Origin: Verrucomicrobiales bacterium
Lineage (GTDB): Bacteria > Verrucomicrobiota > Verrucomicrobiia > Verrucomicrobiales > DEV007
Assembly (NCBI GenBank): GCA_002726915.1
Contig: PBSY01000087.1
Coordinates: 1-64,000, forward strand
DNA: 64,000 nucleotides
Direction of reading: 5' to 3'
Part shown: piece by piece, positions 27,805 through 36,986 of the stretch
Position numbering within the stretch: position 1 is the stretch's first letter
Layout of the letters: every line of letters starts with the position of its first letter
Made by a program: the position numbers and the translations under genes
The notes under the pieces: generated by a model
Databases searched by the model: none
What the model saw: only the letters and a program-made list of their open reading frames with translations
What the model was told of the DNA's origin: nothing

Positions 27805-29121
27805 TTAGTAAATAATAAAATCGTAATCGAGGTCCAGTCCACCAACACCAAGAATGTCGGAAACTTCTTTTGGCATGGACGGTATCTCTGCATCCATTAC
27901 CGCCTTAAGGGAGAACTCTACCATGAGCGTATTCGCCTCGTTCTTGAGGACGCGAAGATTGTGAACCTTACCGTATTTGTCGACCCGCATCTCTAGCTTC
28001 AGAACCCCCCAAGTCACGTTGCCCTTGTTCCTTCCTAGATAGCGATACCACATTTTTCCAATCGCATCATGGACTTGTTTTTTGTAGCTACCAATCGGAG
28101 TCCCCTCAGCATCAACAGCATTTTCGCCGGCATTACTGACGGTGCCATTCAAACGACTCTGGATCGTTTCGCGAGCATACCCTTCAACGAAAATACCCGC
28201 ATCAGCGACAGCGACCATATCCTGCATTTCCTTCTTTTCCGTTTCCAACTCGGTCCCCGACTCTCCCTCGTTTCCCACTTTGCCTGACGCCATAACCCTT
28301 TCCTGCTCAGGATCAACCTCAGAGCCAACTTCAGCTTTTTCATCGCTGGCAGATGCAAATTGATCTTCACCTTGCTCAACCATCTTCCAGACCCGGGTGT
28401 TTGGATCACCATTCCGATCGGAGAATGTATTACGCATTGCTTCTTTGGTCTTATCCGACTCAGCGGCAGAGCCATCCGGTCGGAAACTACGATCCGCAAT
28501 CGCCTCTCCAGGCACCTCTTTGGCGCCCTCGACATTGTCTGCATCCTCTCCGCCACGCGACTTCGGATTGGGGAGATTCTCGCCTTCGACATCTGCCTTG
28601 AATCCCGCTTTCCTCGGCAAAGTGACTGTGGGCTGATTAGACGATGCCTTCGAAGGATTCCCCCCTTTTAAAGCTATCTGGCTGGTTTCGCCATCAGTAT
28701 ATTCCCGCGTCTCCAACTCAAAAATGTCAAACCGATCTTCCCCCCGAAGAGTCGGACCATCTCGCTGAGGCAGGCTCGTGTCCGGAGCCAATTCACTTGC
28801 CTTTGAAGTATTTCGATCTGATTCAAAAACTGCTCCTTCCGGAGCTTCCACCTCAGGTTGGTTGTTGTCGGTCCCAACGTAAGGCCGAGGCAGATTCAAA
28901 TTCGTTTCTGATTCTGGCTCCGGCTCCTCGATCTTGAGACGCTCCATCAACTCACTCATGTCTATGACAACCTCGCTGGGCTCCTTTTCTTTGTCGGGTG
29001 ACTTAAAGCCGGCGGAACCCAAATCACTGGACGCCAGTAGCACGAACACGACCGCGAAGATGAGCACGTGAGCGATCAGTGCCCCGGAGACGCTGGCAAA
29101 AAATTTCTGCTGCTCTGACAT
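27805..29121 (-). CDS. TonB/TolA-like energy transducer
   Basis: Predicted inner-membrane protein spanning the periplasm and driven by the ExbB/ExbD pair encoded next. An N-terminal membrane anchor (SGALIAHVLIFAVVFVLLAS) is preceded by a short cytoplasmic tail, as in TonB. The middle 270 residues are very acidic and rich in Glu, Asp, Ser and Gly, not the Pro-Lys spacer usual for TonB. The C-terminal 90 residues (KKQVHDAIGKMWYRYLGRNK ... LKLEMRVDKYGKVHNLRVLK) match the TonB/TolA C-terminal fold: an AIxxxW-like start and a GxVxxLRVLK strand. It is the first gene of the three-gene operon. No TonB-dependent receptor is in the window, so its outer-membrane client is unknown. Confidence 0.8.
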   Translation of the reverse strand: MSEQQKFFASVSGALIAHVLIFAVVFVLLASSDLGSAGFKSPDKEKEPSEVVIDMSELMERLKIEEPEPESETNLNLPRPYVGTDNNQPEVEAPEGAVFESDRNTSKASELAPDTSLPQRDGPTLRGEDRFDIFELETREYTDGETSQIALKGGNPSKASSNQPTVTLPRKAGFKADVEGENLPNPKSRGGEDADNVEGAKEVPGEAIADRSFRPDGSAAESDKTKEAMRNTFSDRNGDPNTRVWKMVEQGEDQFASASDEKAEVGSEVDPEQERVMASGKVGNEGESGTELETEKKEMQDMVAVADAGIFVEGYARETIQSRLNGTVSNAGENAVDAEGTPIGSYKKQVHDAIGKMWYRYLGRNKGNVTWGVLKLEMRVDKYGKVHNLRVLKNEANTLMVEFSLKAVMDAEIPSMPKEVSDILGVGGLDLDYDFIIY

Positions 29122-29137
29122 GCCTGCTGCCCGTCAA

Positions 29138-29980
29138 TTAAAGCGTTTTTCGCGCGAAATGAAAGAGGTATTGCTGAGCGTAGCCGGCATTCCTACCGAA
29201 GTATTTTGAGGACCACGCCTGCAATTGCCTCCCCTTTAATCGCTTTCTGTAATGGTCTCTTAGAATCCTCTCGATCCACACATCAATCGGAAAAGCGCCC
29301 CATCGCCCCGCGCCAAAGAGAAGCGCACAATTGGCCACTTTCTCTCCGACCCCATGCAGGCGAATCAACTCGTTTCGTGCTTCCGACTCGCAAAGCTCAT
29401 GCTCAACTGCTTCAAGGTCGATTTCTCCTGATGCCAGCGCATTTGCCGCGAGATCGAGAGACTTCGCGCGGTATCCGAGTGCACATTCCCTTAATTGATC
29501 TTCACCTACCTCCGCTAGTGCCGATGTAGACGGATATGCATAAAAAGGCAGGCCATTTAACTGATAACGAGTTCCATACAACTTTCTAATTTTAAGCGAT
29601 ATTGCCCTTATATGGGCAACTTGCTTTAAAGAAGAGGTGATAAAAGTCGCAAGGCACTCCCAAAGTGGTTGCCGCACTATGCGAATGCCAGGGCAATAAT
29701 CAATGGCCCTAGCTAAAACTTCGTCGTCCTTCGGGAAGGTGTCATGGATTGCTTTAACATCCTGATCCAATCCGAAATATCGAGCAATTGCCCTGAGATC
29801 GGGCCCGCTCATCCATACCTCTCCGTCATTCTTCTGTGCAATCCAAGACGGTGGCGAATCTCCAATGCAACCCGCATGCCCTTCGACTCCATTCAACTCC
29901 AGAGGCTCCCAATGAAATAATTGCCCAGATTTCAGGGTATCTGAGAGAGAAAAAGGGTGTTCTAAACGATATGATTCCAT
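29138..29980 (-). CDS. ogg: 8-oxoguanine DNA glycosylase/lyase, OGG1 type
   Basis: Base-excision repair enzyme that removes 8-oxoguanine. It has the OGG N-terminal domain (FSLSDTLKSGQLFHWEPL) and the helix-hairpin-helix-GPD core. The catalytic lysine is Lys214 in LHGVGEKVANCALLFGAGRW and the catalytic aspartate is Asp233 in FPIDVWIERIL. At 280 residues it fits bacterial OGG1-like enzymes. The gene is 16 bases upstream of the TonB-like gene and downstream of rex on the same strand. The symbol is a family label; a bifunctional glycosylase/AP-lyase activity is expected from the lysine. Confidence 0.9.
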   Translation of the reverse strand: MESYRLEHPFSLSDTLKSGQLFHWEPLELNGVEGHAGCIGDSPPSWIAQKNDGEVWMSGPDLRAIARYFGLDQDVKAIHDTFPKDDEVLARAIDYCPGIRIVRQPLWECLATFITSSLKQVAHIRAISLKIRKLYGTRYQLNGLPFYAYPSTSALAEVGEDQLRECALGYRAKSLDLAANALASGEIDLEAVEHELCESEARNELIRLHGVGEKVANCALLFGAGRWGAFPIDVWIERILRDHYRKRLKGRQLQAWSSKYFGRNAGYAQQYLFHFARKTL

Positions 29981-30035
29981 CCCAGATGCCGGCCTTTTTA
30001 GGGGATTGATAACAAAATATATGCCTCGAGCACCC

Positions 30036-30662
30036 CTAGTTTACGAAGAAACCGAGACTTCCAAGCTCCGCAGCCAGATCAACATGATTCACAACAACCG
30101 CCTCAGGCACATTCAGGACTGCTGGAGAAAAGTTTAGAATGGCTTGAATGCCCGATTCAACGAGAATGTTGGTTACCTCTTGCCCCGCGGCCTCAGGCAC
30201 CGCAACAATACCAACGCGCACCGCGTGTTCGGCCACGTAGTTTCCTAACGAAGAAACGTGGTGAACGGGAACTCCCCTCTCCTCGATTGGCCCCTTCACA
30301 TTTGCTGGCTCCGCATCGAAAGCAGCGATAATTTCAAAACCCTCCTTACGGAATCCGCCATAGCGGATCAAGGCAGCTCCGAGATTACCCACGCCAATAA
30401 GCACAACGGGCTGGAGCATCGAGAGCCCCATCACCCCAGAAATAGCCGCAGAAAGGGTCTCCACGCTGTAACCCAAGCCTCGAGTTCCAAACTGCCCGAC
30501 ATAACCCAAGTCTTTGCGCAGTTGGGTGGATTTTACACCTGCCGCGCTAGCTAAATCATCCGAAGAGACCGTATCAACGCTCTGCTCGAGGAACTTCTGG
30601 AGACAGCGTTGGTATAAAGAAAGCCGGTAAACCGTCCGCTTAGGTATGTCGATCTTTTCCAC
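30036..30662 (-). CDS. rex: Redox-sensing transcriptional repressor Rex
   Basis: Dimeric repressor that senses the NADH/NAD ratio. The N-terminal winged helix is visible in IPKRTVYRLSLYQRCLQKFL and in SDDLASAAGVKSTQLRKDLG with YVGQFGTRGLGYSV. The Rossmann domain has PVVLIGVGNLGAALIRYGGF and IIAAFDAEP. A C-terminal helix (VVNHVDLAAELGSLGFFV) swaps between subunits in known Rex structures. The start is a GTG at 30662; it places the N-terminus exactly as in family members. No Rex operator of the TTGTG-N6-CACAA type was seen near the gene, so its targets are probably elsewhere. Confidence 0.96.
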   Translation of the reverse strand: MEKIDIPKRTVYRLSLYQRCLQKFLEQSVDTVSSDDLASAAGVKSTQLRKDLGYVGQFGTRGLGYSVETLSAAISGVMGLSMLQPVVLIGVGNLGAALIRYGGFRKEGFEIIAAFDAEPANVKGPIEERGVPVHHVSSLGNYVAEHAVRVGIVAVPEAAGQEVTNILVESGIQAILNFSPAVLNVPEAVVVNHVDLAAELGSLGFFVN

Positions 30663-30802
30663 AAGTTAAGGATGAATAGTGAATGATATGCCCAAATGAC
30701 CTTGAAGTCACCGTCTTTATGACGCGCGAAGAGACCGATCAATTAAAAGAACCTTCGCAATTCATCGCTTTTTCAGTCAGGGGCCCAGCATGATTACTGA
30801 GC

Positions 30803-31759
30803 CTAGATATCTCGATCTTCCAGTTCCCCATTTGCCAAAACCCCACCCATCACAACCATCCGCTTGAGCGTGGACTTCGGTGCCACCTCCGATCCATCCC
30901 ACAAAATACTCTCAACGACTTTGGCTCCCTCTCCGATGGTCACCCCACTGCCAACCACCGAAAGATCGTCAATCTCTGCGCCGGTCGCGATCCTAGCTGT
31001 CTTCGCAATTCGCCTGAGCGCTCCATCCGCCGCGTATCGGGGAAAACTCTGGTGCGGCATTTTCAACGCGTTCAAGTAAGACTCACGCTCTCCGAGATCA
31101 GTCCACAACCCCTCATCCACAAGGATCCCTCCGATTTTCTCGCCCTGTCGAATCGCCTCAAGGAAACAAAGAACCACTGATTCGATCCTTCCGGAATGGA
31201 TAAAGTCGAGGAAGCGAGGCGATATAAAATAAATACCAGTGAATTGGTATCGTCTCTGCCAATCTGGCCTCAGTTGGCCTCGCAGGTCAACCACCTCTCC
31301 AGTGCCCTCATCAAATCCTACCCGCAACTCGTCACCTTCTGAGCGGAGAAGAAGAGTGACCAGATTATCTGAACCACAATGAGCTTCCCAAGCGTCGCGC
31401 AAAGGGAGGTCGGTCAAAATATCTCCATTGTAGATCACTGAAGGCACGTCAGCCGGTAGCCAATCCCGAATATTGTCAATTCCTCCTGCAGTATCGAGTA
31501 GAGTAGGCTCATGCCGAAAGCTGAGATTAACTCCGGAATAACGGCCTTTTGGAAAAGCAATATCGTAGGCTTCAGCACAATGATGGGTGTTTATCATGAA
31601 CTCTTTCACTTCGAGTTCAGAAATAAGGTGGTCCAATCCGAAGGATATGAGAGGACGATTCCAGACCGGCACCAAGGGCTTCGGCAGCGATTCCGTAAGC
31701 GGCCTCAACCGAGTGCCTAAGCCAGCTCCGAGAATAAACGCCTGGGGTGCGGTTGACAT
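30803..31759 (-). CDS. Sugar-1-phosphate nucleotidyltransferase
   Basis: NTP transferase that joins a sugar 1-phosphate to an NTP. The nucleotide-binding signature is AFILGAGLGTRLRPLT followed by LPKPLVPVWNRPLI, and the acidic metal-binding segment is VIYNGDILTD. The C-terminal 70 residues hold short hexapeptide-like repeats (IDDLSVVGSGVTIGEGAKVV), a small left-handed beta-helix as in GDP-mannose or GlcNAc-type enzymes. The ATG at 31759 is preferred over a TTG 33 bases upstream. Base and sugar specificity are not fixed by these motifs; mannose-1-phosphate guanylyltransferase or a MurU-like enzyme are the best alternatives. Confidence 0.85.
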   Translation of the reverse strand: MSTAPQAFILGAGLGTRLRPLTESLPKPLVPVWNRPLISFGLDHLISELEVKEFMINTHHCAEAYDIAFPKGRYSGVNLSFRHEPTLLDTAGGIDNIRDWLPADVPSVIYNGDILTDLPLRDAWEAHCGSDNLVTLLLRSEGDELRVGFDEGTGEVVDLRGQLRPDWQRRYQFTGIYFISPRFLDFIHSGRIESVVLCFLEAIRQGEKIGGILVDEGLWTDLGERESYLNALKMPHQSFPRYAADGALRRIAKTARIATGAEIDDLSVVGSGVTIGEGAKVVESILWDGSEVAPKSTLKRMVVMGGVLANGELEDRDI

Positions 31760-31908
31760 GAGGCCGCTAAGTTCCCCGCTTTTTCCATCCAATCAACCCC
31801 GATTGATCGACCGTATTTCCACAACTCTTCCAACTCAACCGTATTTCGGTGACGTTCACACGCCTATTAGAAGTTTGCAGGCAAACATAATCTGTTTCAC
31901 CTTGTTCC

Positions 31909-32790
31909 ATGGCTTACATCATCAACGGAGAACACATCGGAGACCAAGTCATCGAAGATGAGTTCGAGTCGATCAAGGATCACTACGAGAGCATCGGGGA
32001 AGCGGTGTGCTGCGATCGAGATGAGGAAATTCGGAACCTCTCACACGAAAACGTAATTAACCGAACCCTCCTTGAACAAAAGTCGATATCCAAATACGGC
32101 GAGGCCGAAGAAGCCGCAGTCGAGAAACGCTTCGAAGAGATGATCACCGAGCATGGAGGTGAGCAGAACTTTTACGATAATACCGGATTCAACCCGGGCG
32201 ATGTGTCTCTTATTAGGAGAAAACTGAAAAGTCGCTTGATGATCGATCGACTACTCGAAGACGAATTAGGAAAAGAAACCCCGGCCACAGACGAAGAGCT
32301 CAATAAATTCTATCAAGAGAATATCGAGAACTACATGTCGGAAGAAGAGGTTCGCGTTAGCCAAATTTTCATTGAGCCGGCAAGTCAAGAGGCAGCGAAA
32401 GAGGCGTTCATCGCACTCCGGGCTGTTCGCCAAGAACTCCTCCAAGGAAAAGACTTTGACGAAGCCGCACGCGAACACGGGTCAGATGGGGACCGTGACA
32501 TTGATCTGGGCTTCATGAAGCAGGGCGAAACTATGCCCGAAGTAGAAGCGATTACCTTCTCTATGAACATTGACGAAATCAGCCCCATCGTAGCGACACA
32601 CTATGGGTTTCATCTCTTCAAGGTCACCGGCCGCAAAGAACCCGAACCTGTTCCTTCCGAAGAAATCGAGGGTCTTTCGGAGCGGTATGTTGCTGAGCAA
32701 AAAGCTAAGGCAATCGACGACTACATCAAGCACCTCAGGGAAAACGGGTCAGTCGAGGAGGTTGCAGAGTCAGCTACCGAAGAAGACTAG
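31909..32790 (+). CDS. PpiC-type peptidyl-prolyl isomerase without a signal peptide
   Basis: Parvulin-type foldase. A SurA/PrsA-like helical N-terminal part spans about residues 1-125. The rotamase core is near residues 130-245, with EVRVSQIFIEPASQEAAKEA, an AREHGSDGDRDIDLGFMKQG loop and the closing PIVATHYGFHLFKVTGRKEP. The C-terminal helix completes the chaperone-like module. It is highly acidic. Unlike most relatives it starts directly with MAYIINGEHIGD and has no visible signal peptide or membrane anchor, so it may act in the cytoplasm. It stands alone, divergent from the nucleotidyltransferase gene. Confidence 0.85.
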   Translation: MAYIINGEHIGDQVIEDEFESIKDHYESIGEAVCCDRDEEIRNLSHENVINRTLLEQKSISKYGEAEEAAVEKRFEEMITEHGGEQNFYDNTGFNPGDVSLIRRKLKSRLMIDRLLEDELGKETPATDEELNKFYQENIENYMSEEEVRVSQIFIEPASQEAAKEAFIALRAVRQELLQGKDFDEAAREHGSDGDRDIDLGFMKQGETMPEVEAITFSMNIDEISPIVATHYGFHLFKVTGRKEPEPVPSEEIEGLSERYVAEQKAKAIDDYIKHLRENGSVEEVAESATEED

Positions 32791-32906
32791 GGCCCAGCGA
32801 CTTTTGCGATGGAAGCGAAAATCGCCCCGCTCTCATAAAATTTTTTCTGTTATATCAAAGCACCACAGGCCTTTTCGAACACTAGCTACATCATCAAAGA
32901 CTCGGC

Positions 32907-33221
32907 CTAGGCGCCCGGCAGGCCAACTCTGGTATCTCTGCCCAGAATGTTATACTGGCCGGCCTCTTTTACCTTGATACAAGGAGCGCTCGCCTCCACC
33001 CAAGACGCGAAATGTTCGCTCTCTTTATGCTCTAAGAATGCTTCTCGGCTCGCGTAGATTTCATAGATGGCAAATCGAGAGTCGTCATCTATGTGACGCG
33101 ACCATTCCCAAGTTAAACAACCTGGTTCTTTGCGACTGTGCCCCGCATTTCCTTCGAGGGCCTCAATTAGCGCTCCCTCTTTTCCAGAGACAGCTTCGAT
33201 CGTGACAACAACAGCAAACAT
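32907..33221 (-). CDS. ABM-domain protein (putative quinol monooxygenase, YgiN-like)
   Basis: Small dimeric ferredoxin-like protein of the antibiotic biosynthesis monooxygenase family. The single domain runs MFAVVVTIEAVSGKEGALIE, EPGCLTWEWSRHIDDDSRFA, and IYEIYASREAFLEHKESEHF, the usual YgiN layout, in 104 residues. Members act on quinols, haem or unknown substrates and the sequence does not choose. It lies downstream of ybaB on the same strand with a 109-base gap. A six-bp inverted repeat (CCTATC at 33243-33248, GATAGG at 33257-33262) sits upstream of its ATG. Confidence 0.82.
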   Translation of the reverse strand: MFAVVVTIEAVSGKEGALIEALEGNAGHSRKEPGCLTWEWSRHIDDDSRFAIYEIYASREAFLEHKESEHFASWVEASAPCIKVKEAGQYNILGRDTRVGLPGA

Positions 33222-33330
33222 AAGAAGACGCTCCGGAGTTTTCCTATCAAGACAAGGATAGGTTTGTGTCCACTCAACAAAAAGAAAAATACTGAAGATT
33301 GCTTCCGAAAAAATAAATTGGGTATCAAGG

Positions 33331-33645
33331 TCAAAACCCGAGGCCCGGAGGCAAGCCCATTCCCGCTGTCAGCTTGCTCATCTCAGCCTGCCCCTCAGCC
33401 TTTCCCTGCTCGATCGCTTGCTTCACGCCGGTGAGCACTAAGTCTTCGAGCATCTCAACATCGTCCGGATCAATCACGGCAGGATCAATCTTGATGGAAA
33501 CCACATCCCCCGCACCATTCGCAACCACAGTCACTTTTCCCCCACCGACACTTGACTCGAATTCTTTGTCAGCAAGTTCAGCCTGCATTTCGCCCATTTT
33601 TTTCTGCATCTGCTGGGCCTGTTTCATCATCTTTGCGATGTTCAT
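33331..33645 (-). CDS. ybaB: YbaB/EbfC nucleoid-associated protein
   Basis: Small DNA-binding protein of the nucleoid. The family pattern is clear: a helical start MNIAKMMKQAQQMQKKMGEM, the central VTVVANGAGDVVSIKIDP, a short turn IDPDDVEMLEDLVLTGVKQA, and a Gly/Met-rich tail. At 104 residues it is normal length. It follows dnaX by 16 bases, the classical dnaX-ybaB order. The recR gene that usually completes this trio is not next to it. Confidence 0.95.
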   Translation of the reverse strand: MNIAKMMKQAQQMQKKMGEMQAELADKEFESSVGGGKVTVVANGAGDVVSIKIDPAVIDPDDVEMLEDLVLTGVKQAIEQGKAEGQAEMSKLTAGMGLPPGLGF

Positions 33646-33661
33646 AAGTCGTTTTTACAAT

Positions 33662-35455
33662 CTAGGATTTAATGACCCGAGCTTCGAAAGCAGAGAGCGC
33701 CTTCTGGATCAAGGGGTCGTCTTTAAAGTTGTTTGAAGGATCCGCCGAAGCCGATGTGGCTGAAACTTCTTCCGAAGACGGCGATTCCGCCCGGGTTTCT
33801 GGCGACCCCTCTTCTTCTTCAACCAAAGGTTCCGCTACCTGCAAGTCATCCCGTACCTCGATGCTCAGTTTAAGGCTATCACCTGAAACCTTGTTGAGGC
33901 ACTCCTCGATTTCCTTTTCGTAGCGGCTCAGAGAATCTCTGAAAAACGCCTGCGCTCTAGCAAAGCCGATTACGAATTCGGAGCCCTCATGCCTCACGAA
34001 CTGAGCAGCGCTCAACCAAGTGTCAAAAAGCGGCTTCTCCTCAATAAGGGCGGCTCTCGAAGCATTCCACAGTGACGCTCCTTCAAGATGCTGACCTGCC
34101 ACTACAGAATCCATGTCCGAGGGGGTAGTATCGGGGTCATCACTGATCTCCTCAGATAGAGGTGTAGTGGTAGTTTGAGGTTTCACTGAAGGCTCAAGAC
34201 TCGTAACGGCGGGAGGGGCTTCGGTAACCGAATGTTGCGCCTGCGCCGGCGTCTGGGAACGCTCAGAAGAAACTGGCGCTGCACCGGCGGGAAGATCCCC
34301 GGCTACGCTCGCCGCAGAAGAAATAAGAGAAATGACGTCATCGATTGAAGACTCCTCCATCGCCTGAATCGATTTGATAACACCGATCTCTAAATGAAGT
34401 TTTTTGTTCGGAGCCCACTTCATGCGAGCGTCAGTTTCAGCAAGCAAATCAATCATTTTAAGTAGCCGCTGAGTGTCGACTATCTCTGCCTGCTTAGTGA
34501 CAGATTCGCGAATCTCGACCGACATCTCACCAGTGCCCCCGCCCGGGTCAACTTTGCTCACAAGCACGCCACGAAAATGACCGATCAAATCTCCCAGCAA
34601 TTTGGAAACATCTTTGCCACTTTCACTATTAGTATGAATTGTTTCCAGCGCTCCGGAACTATTGCAACTGAGGATCTGACCCGCTAGTTCTGAGATCGCC
34701 TCGCCCGAATTGAATCCAAAAATTTCGAGGACATTAGCTTCTTCGATCTTAGCACCGCAAAAAGCCACCAGTTGGTCCAGCATAGACTGAGCGTCCCGCA
34801 TACCACCTTCGGCACCCTTAGCGATCGCGAAGGCGGCCGCATCAGAAATTTCAATGTTTTCTTCGGTCGCTATGAATTTTAGGTGCTCAGCGATAATGCC
34901 AGTCGGAATCCGGCGCAGATCGAAACGCTGGCAACGACTAATGATCGTTGGCAGAATTTTCTGTGGCTCAGTGGTTGCAAAGATAAACTTCACGTGAGGC
35001 GGAGGCTCCTCGAGTGTCTTTAGCAACGCATTGAACGCTGCCGTTGTGAGCATGTGGACTTCGTCAATGTAGTAAATTTTGAATTGGCCTGAGCTAGGAG
35101 CAAATTTAACGGTGTCGCGAAGTTCGCGAACTTGTTCCACCCCGTTATTGGAGGCTCCATCGATCTCCAATACGTCGAGACTGTTCCCCGCGGCGATCTC
35201 TAGACAAACCGGATCATCAGGATCAAATTCAGCACTCGGCCCTTCAGGGCAGTTCAATGCTTTTGCAAGAATCCTCGCCGTCGACGTCTTACCGGTTCCC
35301 CTCGGCCCCACGAAAAGATAAGCATGGGCAAGACGGTCCTGCGCAATAGCATTCCGTAATGTCTGGACCACATGATCCTGGCCCAGCACATCCTCGAAAG
35401 TGCGGGGGCGGTATTTCCTGGCAAAAACCTGATAAGTGCTGCTCACGACCTCCAC
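33662..35455 (-). CDS. dnaX: DNA polymerase III subunits gamma/tau
   Basis: Clamp-loader ATPase. The AAA core shows VFARKYRPRTFEDVLGQDHV, Walker A GPRGTGKTS, the DEVH box in IYYIDEVHMLTTAAFNALLK, and sensor FIFATTEPQKILPTIISRCQ. The usual four-cysteine zinc module is reduced: ALNC and PVCLEIA keep only two of the cysteines. The C-terminal half after about residue 370 is low-complexity and then a short tau-like domain. At 597 residues it is tau-length; no frameshift slippery site was searched for successfully. The start is GTG at 35455. It is followed by ybaB. Confidence 0.95.
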   Translation of the reverse strand: MEVVSSTYQVFARKYRPRTFEDVLGQDHVVQTLRNAIAQDRLAHAYLFVGPRGTGKTSTARILAKALNCPEGPSAEFDPDDPVCLEIAAGNSLDVLEIDGASNNGVEQVRELRDTVKFAPSSGQFKIYYIDEVHMLTTAAFNALLKTLEEPPPHVKFIFATTEPQKILPTIISRCQRFDLRRIPTGIIAEHLKFIATEENIEISDAAAFAIAKGAEGGMRDAQSMLDQLVAFCGAKIEEANVLEIFGFNSGEAISELAGQILSCNSSGALETIHTNSESGKDVSKLLGDLIGHFRGVLVSKVDPGGGTGEMSVEIRESVTKQAEIVDTQRLLKMIDLLAETDARMKWAPNKKLHLEIGVIKSIQAMEESSIDDVISLISSAASVAGDLPAGAAPVSSERSQTPAQAQHSVTEAPPAVTSLEPSVKPQTTTTPLSEEISDDPDTTPSDMDSVVAGQHLEGASLWNASRAALIEEKPLFDTWLSAAQFVRHEGSEFVIGFARAQAFFRDSLSRYEKEIEECLNKVSGDSLKLSIEVRDDLQVAEPLVEEEEGSPETRAESPSSEEVSATSASADPSNNFKDDPLIQKALSAFEARVIKS

Positions 35456-35516
35456 TGTAGATAAGATTCACAGAAGGAAAATGAAGAATCGAAGAAATTT
35501 GCACCTTGCTCCGAGA

Positions 35517-36950
35517 TCAACATTCAGACGTCGAAGCCTCCTTCAGCGATTTGAATCGCCTCAGCGTCTCTTCTCGTTCGCGTCCATGATCCACCATTGG
35601 CGGCGGATAATCGGGCGCGACGGAACAACCGGGTGCAGGTGCTTTCGCGAGAGCCTTGGGGTCCTCCGCAGCTAGCTCGGGAACCCACTTCTTCACATAG
35701 ACTCCCTTTGGATCATATCGGCTCGTCTGGGTCCAGGGATTTTGAATCCGAAAGTAGGGCGCCGCATCAGCTCCCGTTCCGGCGGACCACTGCCAACCAC
35801 CGTTATTTGAGGCAATTTCTCCATCGAGAAGATGTTGCAGAAAGAACGCCTCGCCTAGTCTCCAATCGAGATGCAAATCCTTCGTTAGAAACATAGCTGT
35901 AATCATCCTCACTCGATTGTGCATAAAACCAGTTTCCACCAACTGCCGCATACCTGCGTCGACGATGGGAAAACCAGTACGCCCCTCTTGCCACTTGGCA
36001 AGTCTGTCATCCTCATCAGGGTCGCTCCACTCGAGCCCCCGCCAGCTAGGATTTAGTTCAAGATCAAGAACCTCAGGATAGTGATGCAGAATCGACATAA
36101 AAAACTCACGCCAAGCCAACTGTCGCTGAAACTCACCAAAAGACTCTCGCTCGGAGCGCTCTTTTGTTTCCGATCTAGCTTTTCCAACTCGATGATAGAG
36201 TTCTCTGACGGAAATAGTACCCCACCTCAAGTCGGCACCGAGACGTGAAGAGGCATCTTCTGCCGGAAAGTTACGATGCTCGAGATAGGCGCCAAGAGGT
36301 TCCGAAACAGCATTCTTCATTCGATCCCTCCCGGCTTTCTCGCCCGGAATCAGGGCGAGAGGACCTACCTGTTTAAGGCCCCAAGTCTCAACGGTCGGGC
36401 ACGGGTCAGACGGCAAATCGATCTTCGCGACCAACTGTTTCACGCTTCCTCCTACAATCGGTTTAGCAACTTCGTCCCAACGCCGGAAGTACGGGGTAAA
36501 AACCCGGTAGGGAGTCCCGCTCCCAGTAAGAACCTCATCCCCGCTATGCATGACTACATCCTGGTAAGGGCGAAACGTAACATTCAACTCCCGACACAGA
36601 CTCTCCAGCTGCCTCTCGACCTGACGACCGTGCGGATCAGGATCAAGATTTAGAAAAATCGCTTCGGCACCGCTTTCTTCAATCAAGCCGGCAATAACTT
36701 TGAGAGCATCTCCACGGCGGAAAATGAGCTTCCCACCGACGTGCTTCACGTTGCCAGCCAGCGAATTGAGACATCCTGCTAGGAAAGCCTGCCGCTTTGG
36801 GCCTGTCCAGCTATGACCACCACTCCAGTCACTCACGACATAGAGCGGAATTATCTCTTCAGAATCAGCCGAGGCAGCCAACAGTGCAGTATTGTCTGTC
36901 AGGCGTAAATCGCGCCGGAACCAATGTATTACCCTTTTGAACTCAGGCAT
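35517..36950 (-). CDS. phr: Deoxyribodipyrimidine photolyase, class I
   Basis: Light-driven DNA repair flavoprotein that splits cyclobutane pyrimidine dimers. The N-terminal antenna-binding domain starts VIHWFRRDLRLTDNTALLAA. The FAD-binding C-terminal domain has FPIVDAGMRQLVETGFMHNR, VRMITAMFLTKDLHLDWRLG and the signature NNGGWQWSAGTGADAAPYFR followed by IQNPWTQTSRYDP. The 477 residues fit the CPD-photolyase class. The ATG at 36950 is chosen over a GTG at 36974. It lies 36 bases after the GT2 gene and 61 bases before dnaX. Confidence 0.95.
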   Translation of the reverse strand: MPEFKRVIHWFRRDLRLTDNTALLAASADSEEIIPLYVVSDWSGGHSWTGPKRQAFLAGCLNSLAGNVKHVGGKLIFRRGDALKVIAGLIEESGAEAIFLNLDPDPHGRQVERQLESLCRELNVTFRPYQDVVMHSGDEVLTGSGTPYRVFTPYFRRWDEVAKPIVGGSVKQLVAKIDLPSDPCPTVETWGLKQVGPLALIPGEKAGRDRMKNAVSEPLGAYLEHRNFPAEDASSRLGADLRWGTISVRELYHRVGKARSETKERSERESFGEFQRQLAWREFFMSILHHYPEVLDLELNPSWRGLEWSDPDEDDRLAKWQEGRTGFPIVDAGMRQLVETGFMHNRVRMITAMFLTKDLHLDWRLGEAFFLQHLLDGEIASNNGGWQWSAGTGADAAPYFRIQNPWTQTSRYDPKGVYVKKWVPELAAEDPKALAKAPAPGCSVAPDYPPPMVDHGREREETLRRFKSLKEASTSEC

Positions 36951-36986
36951 GATGAGGAGATACGTATCTCGCACCAGCTACGGTTG

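Noticed and set aside
30663-30802. Rex operator upstream of rex
   Set aside because: No TTGTG-N6-CACAA-like dyad is present in this stretch.
32791-32906. Possible terminator between the PpiC gene and the ABM gene (GCGAT...ATCGC then a T-rich stretch)
   Set aside because: The stem is only five bp and the T tract lies too far from it.
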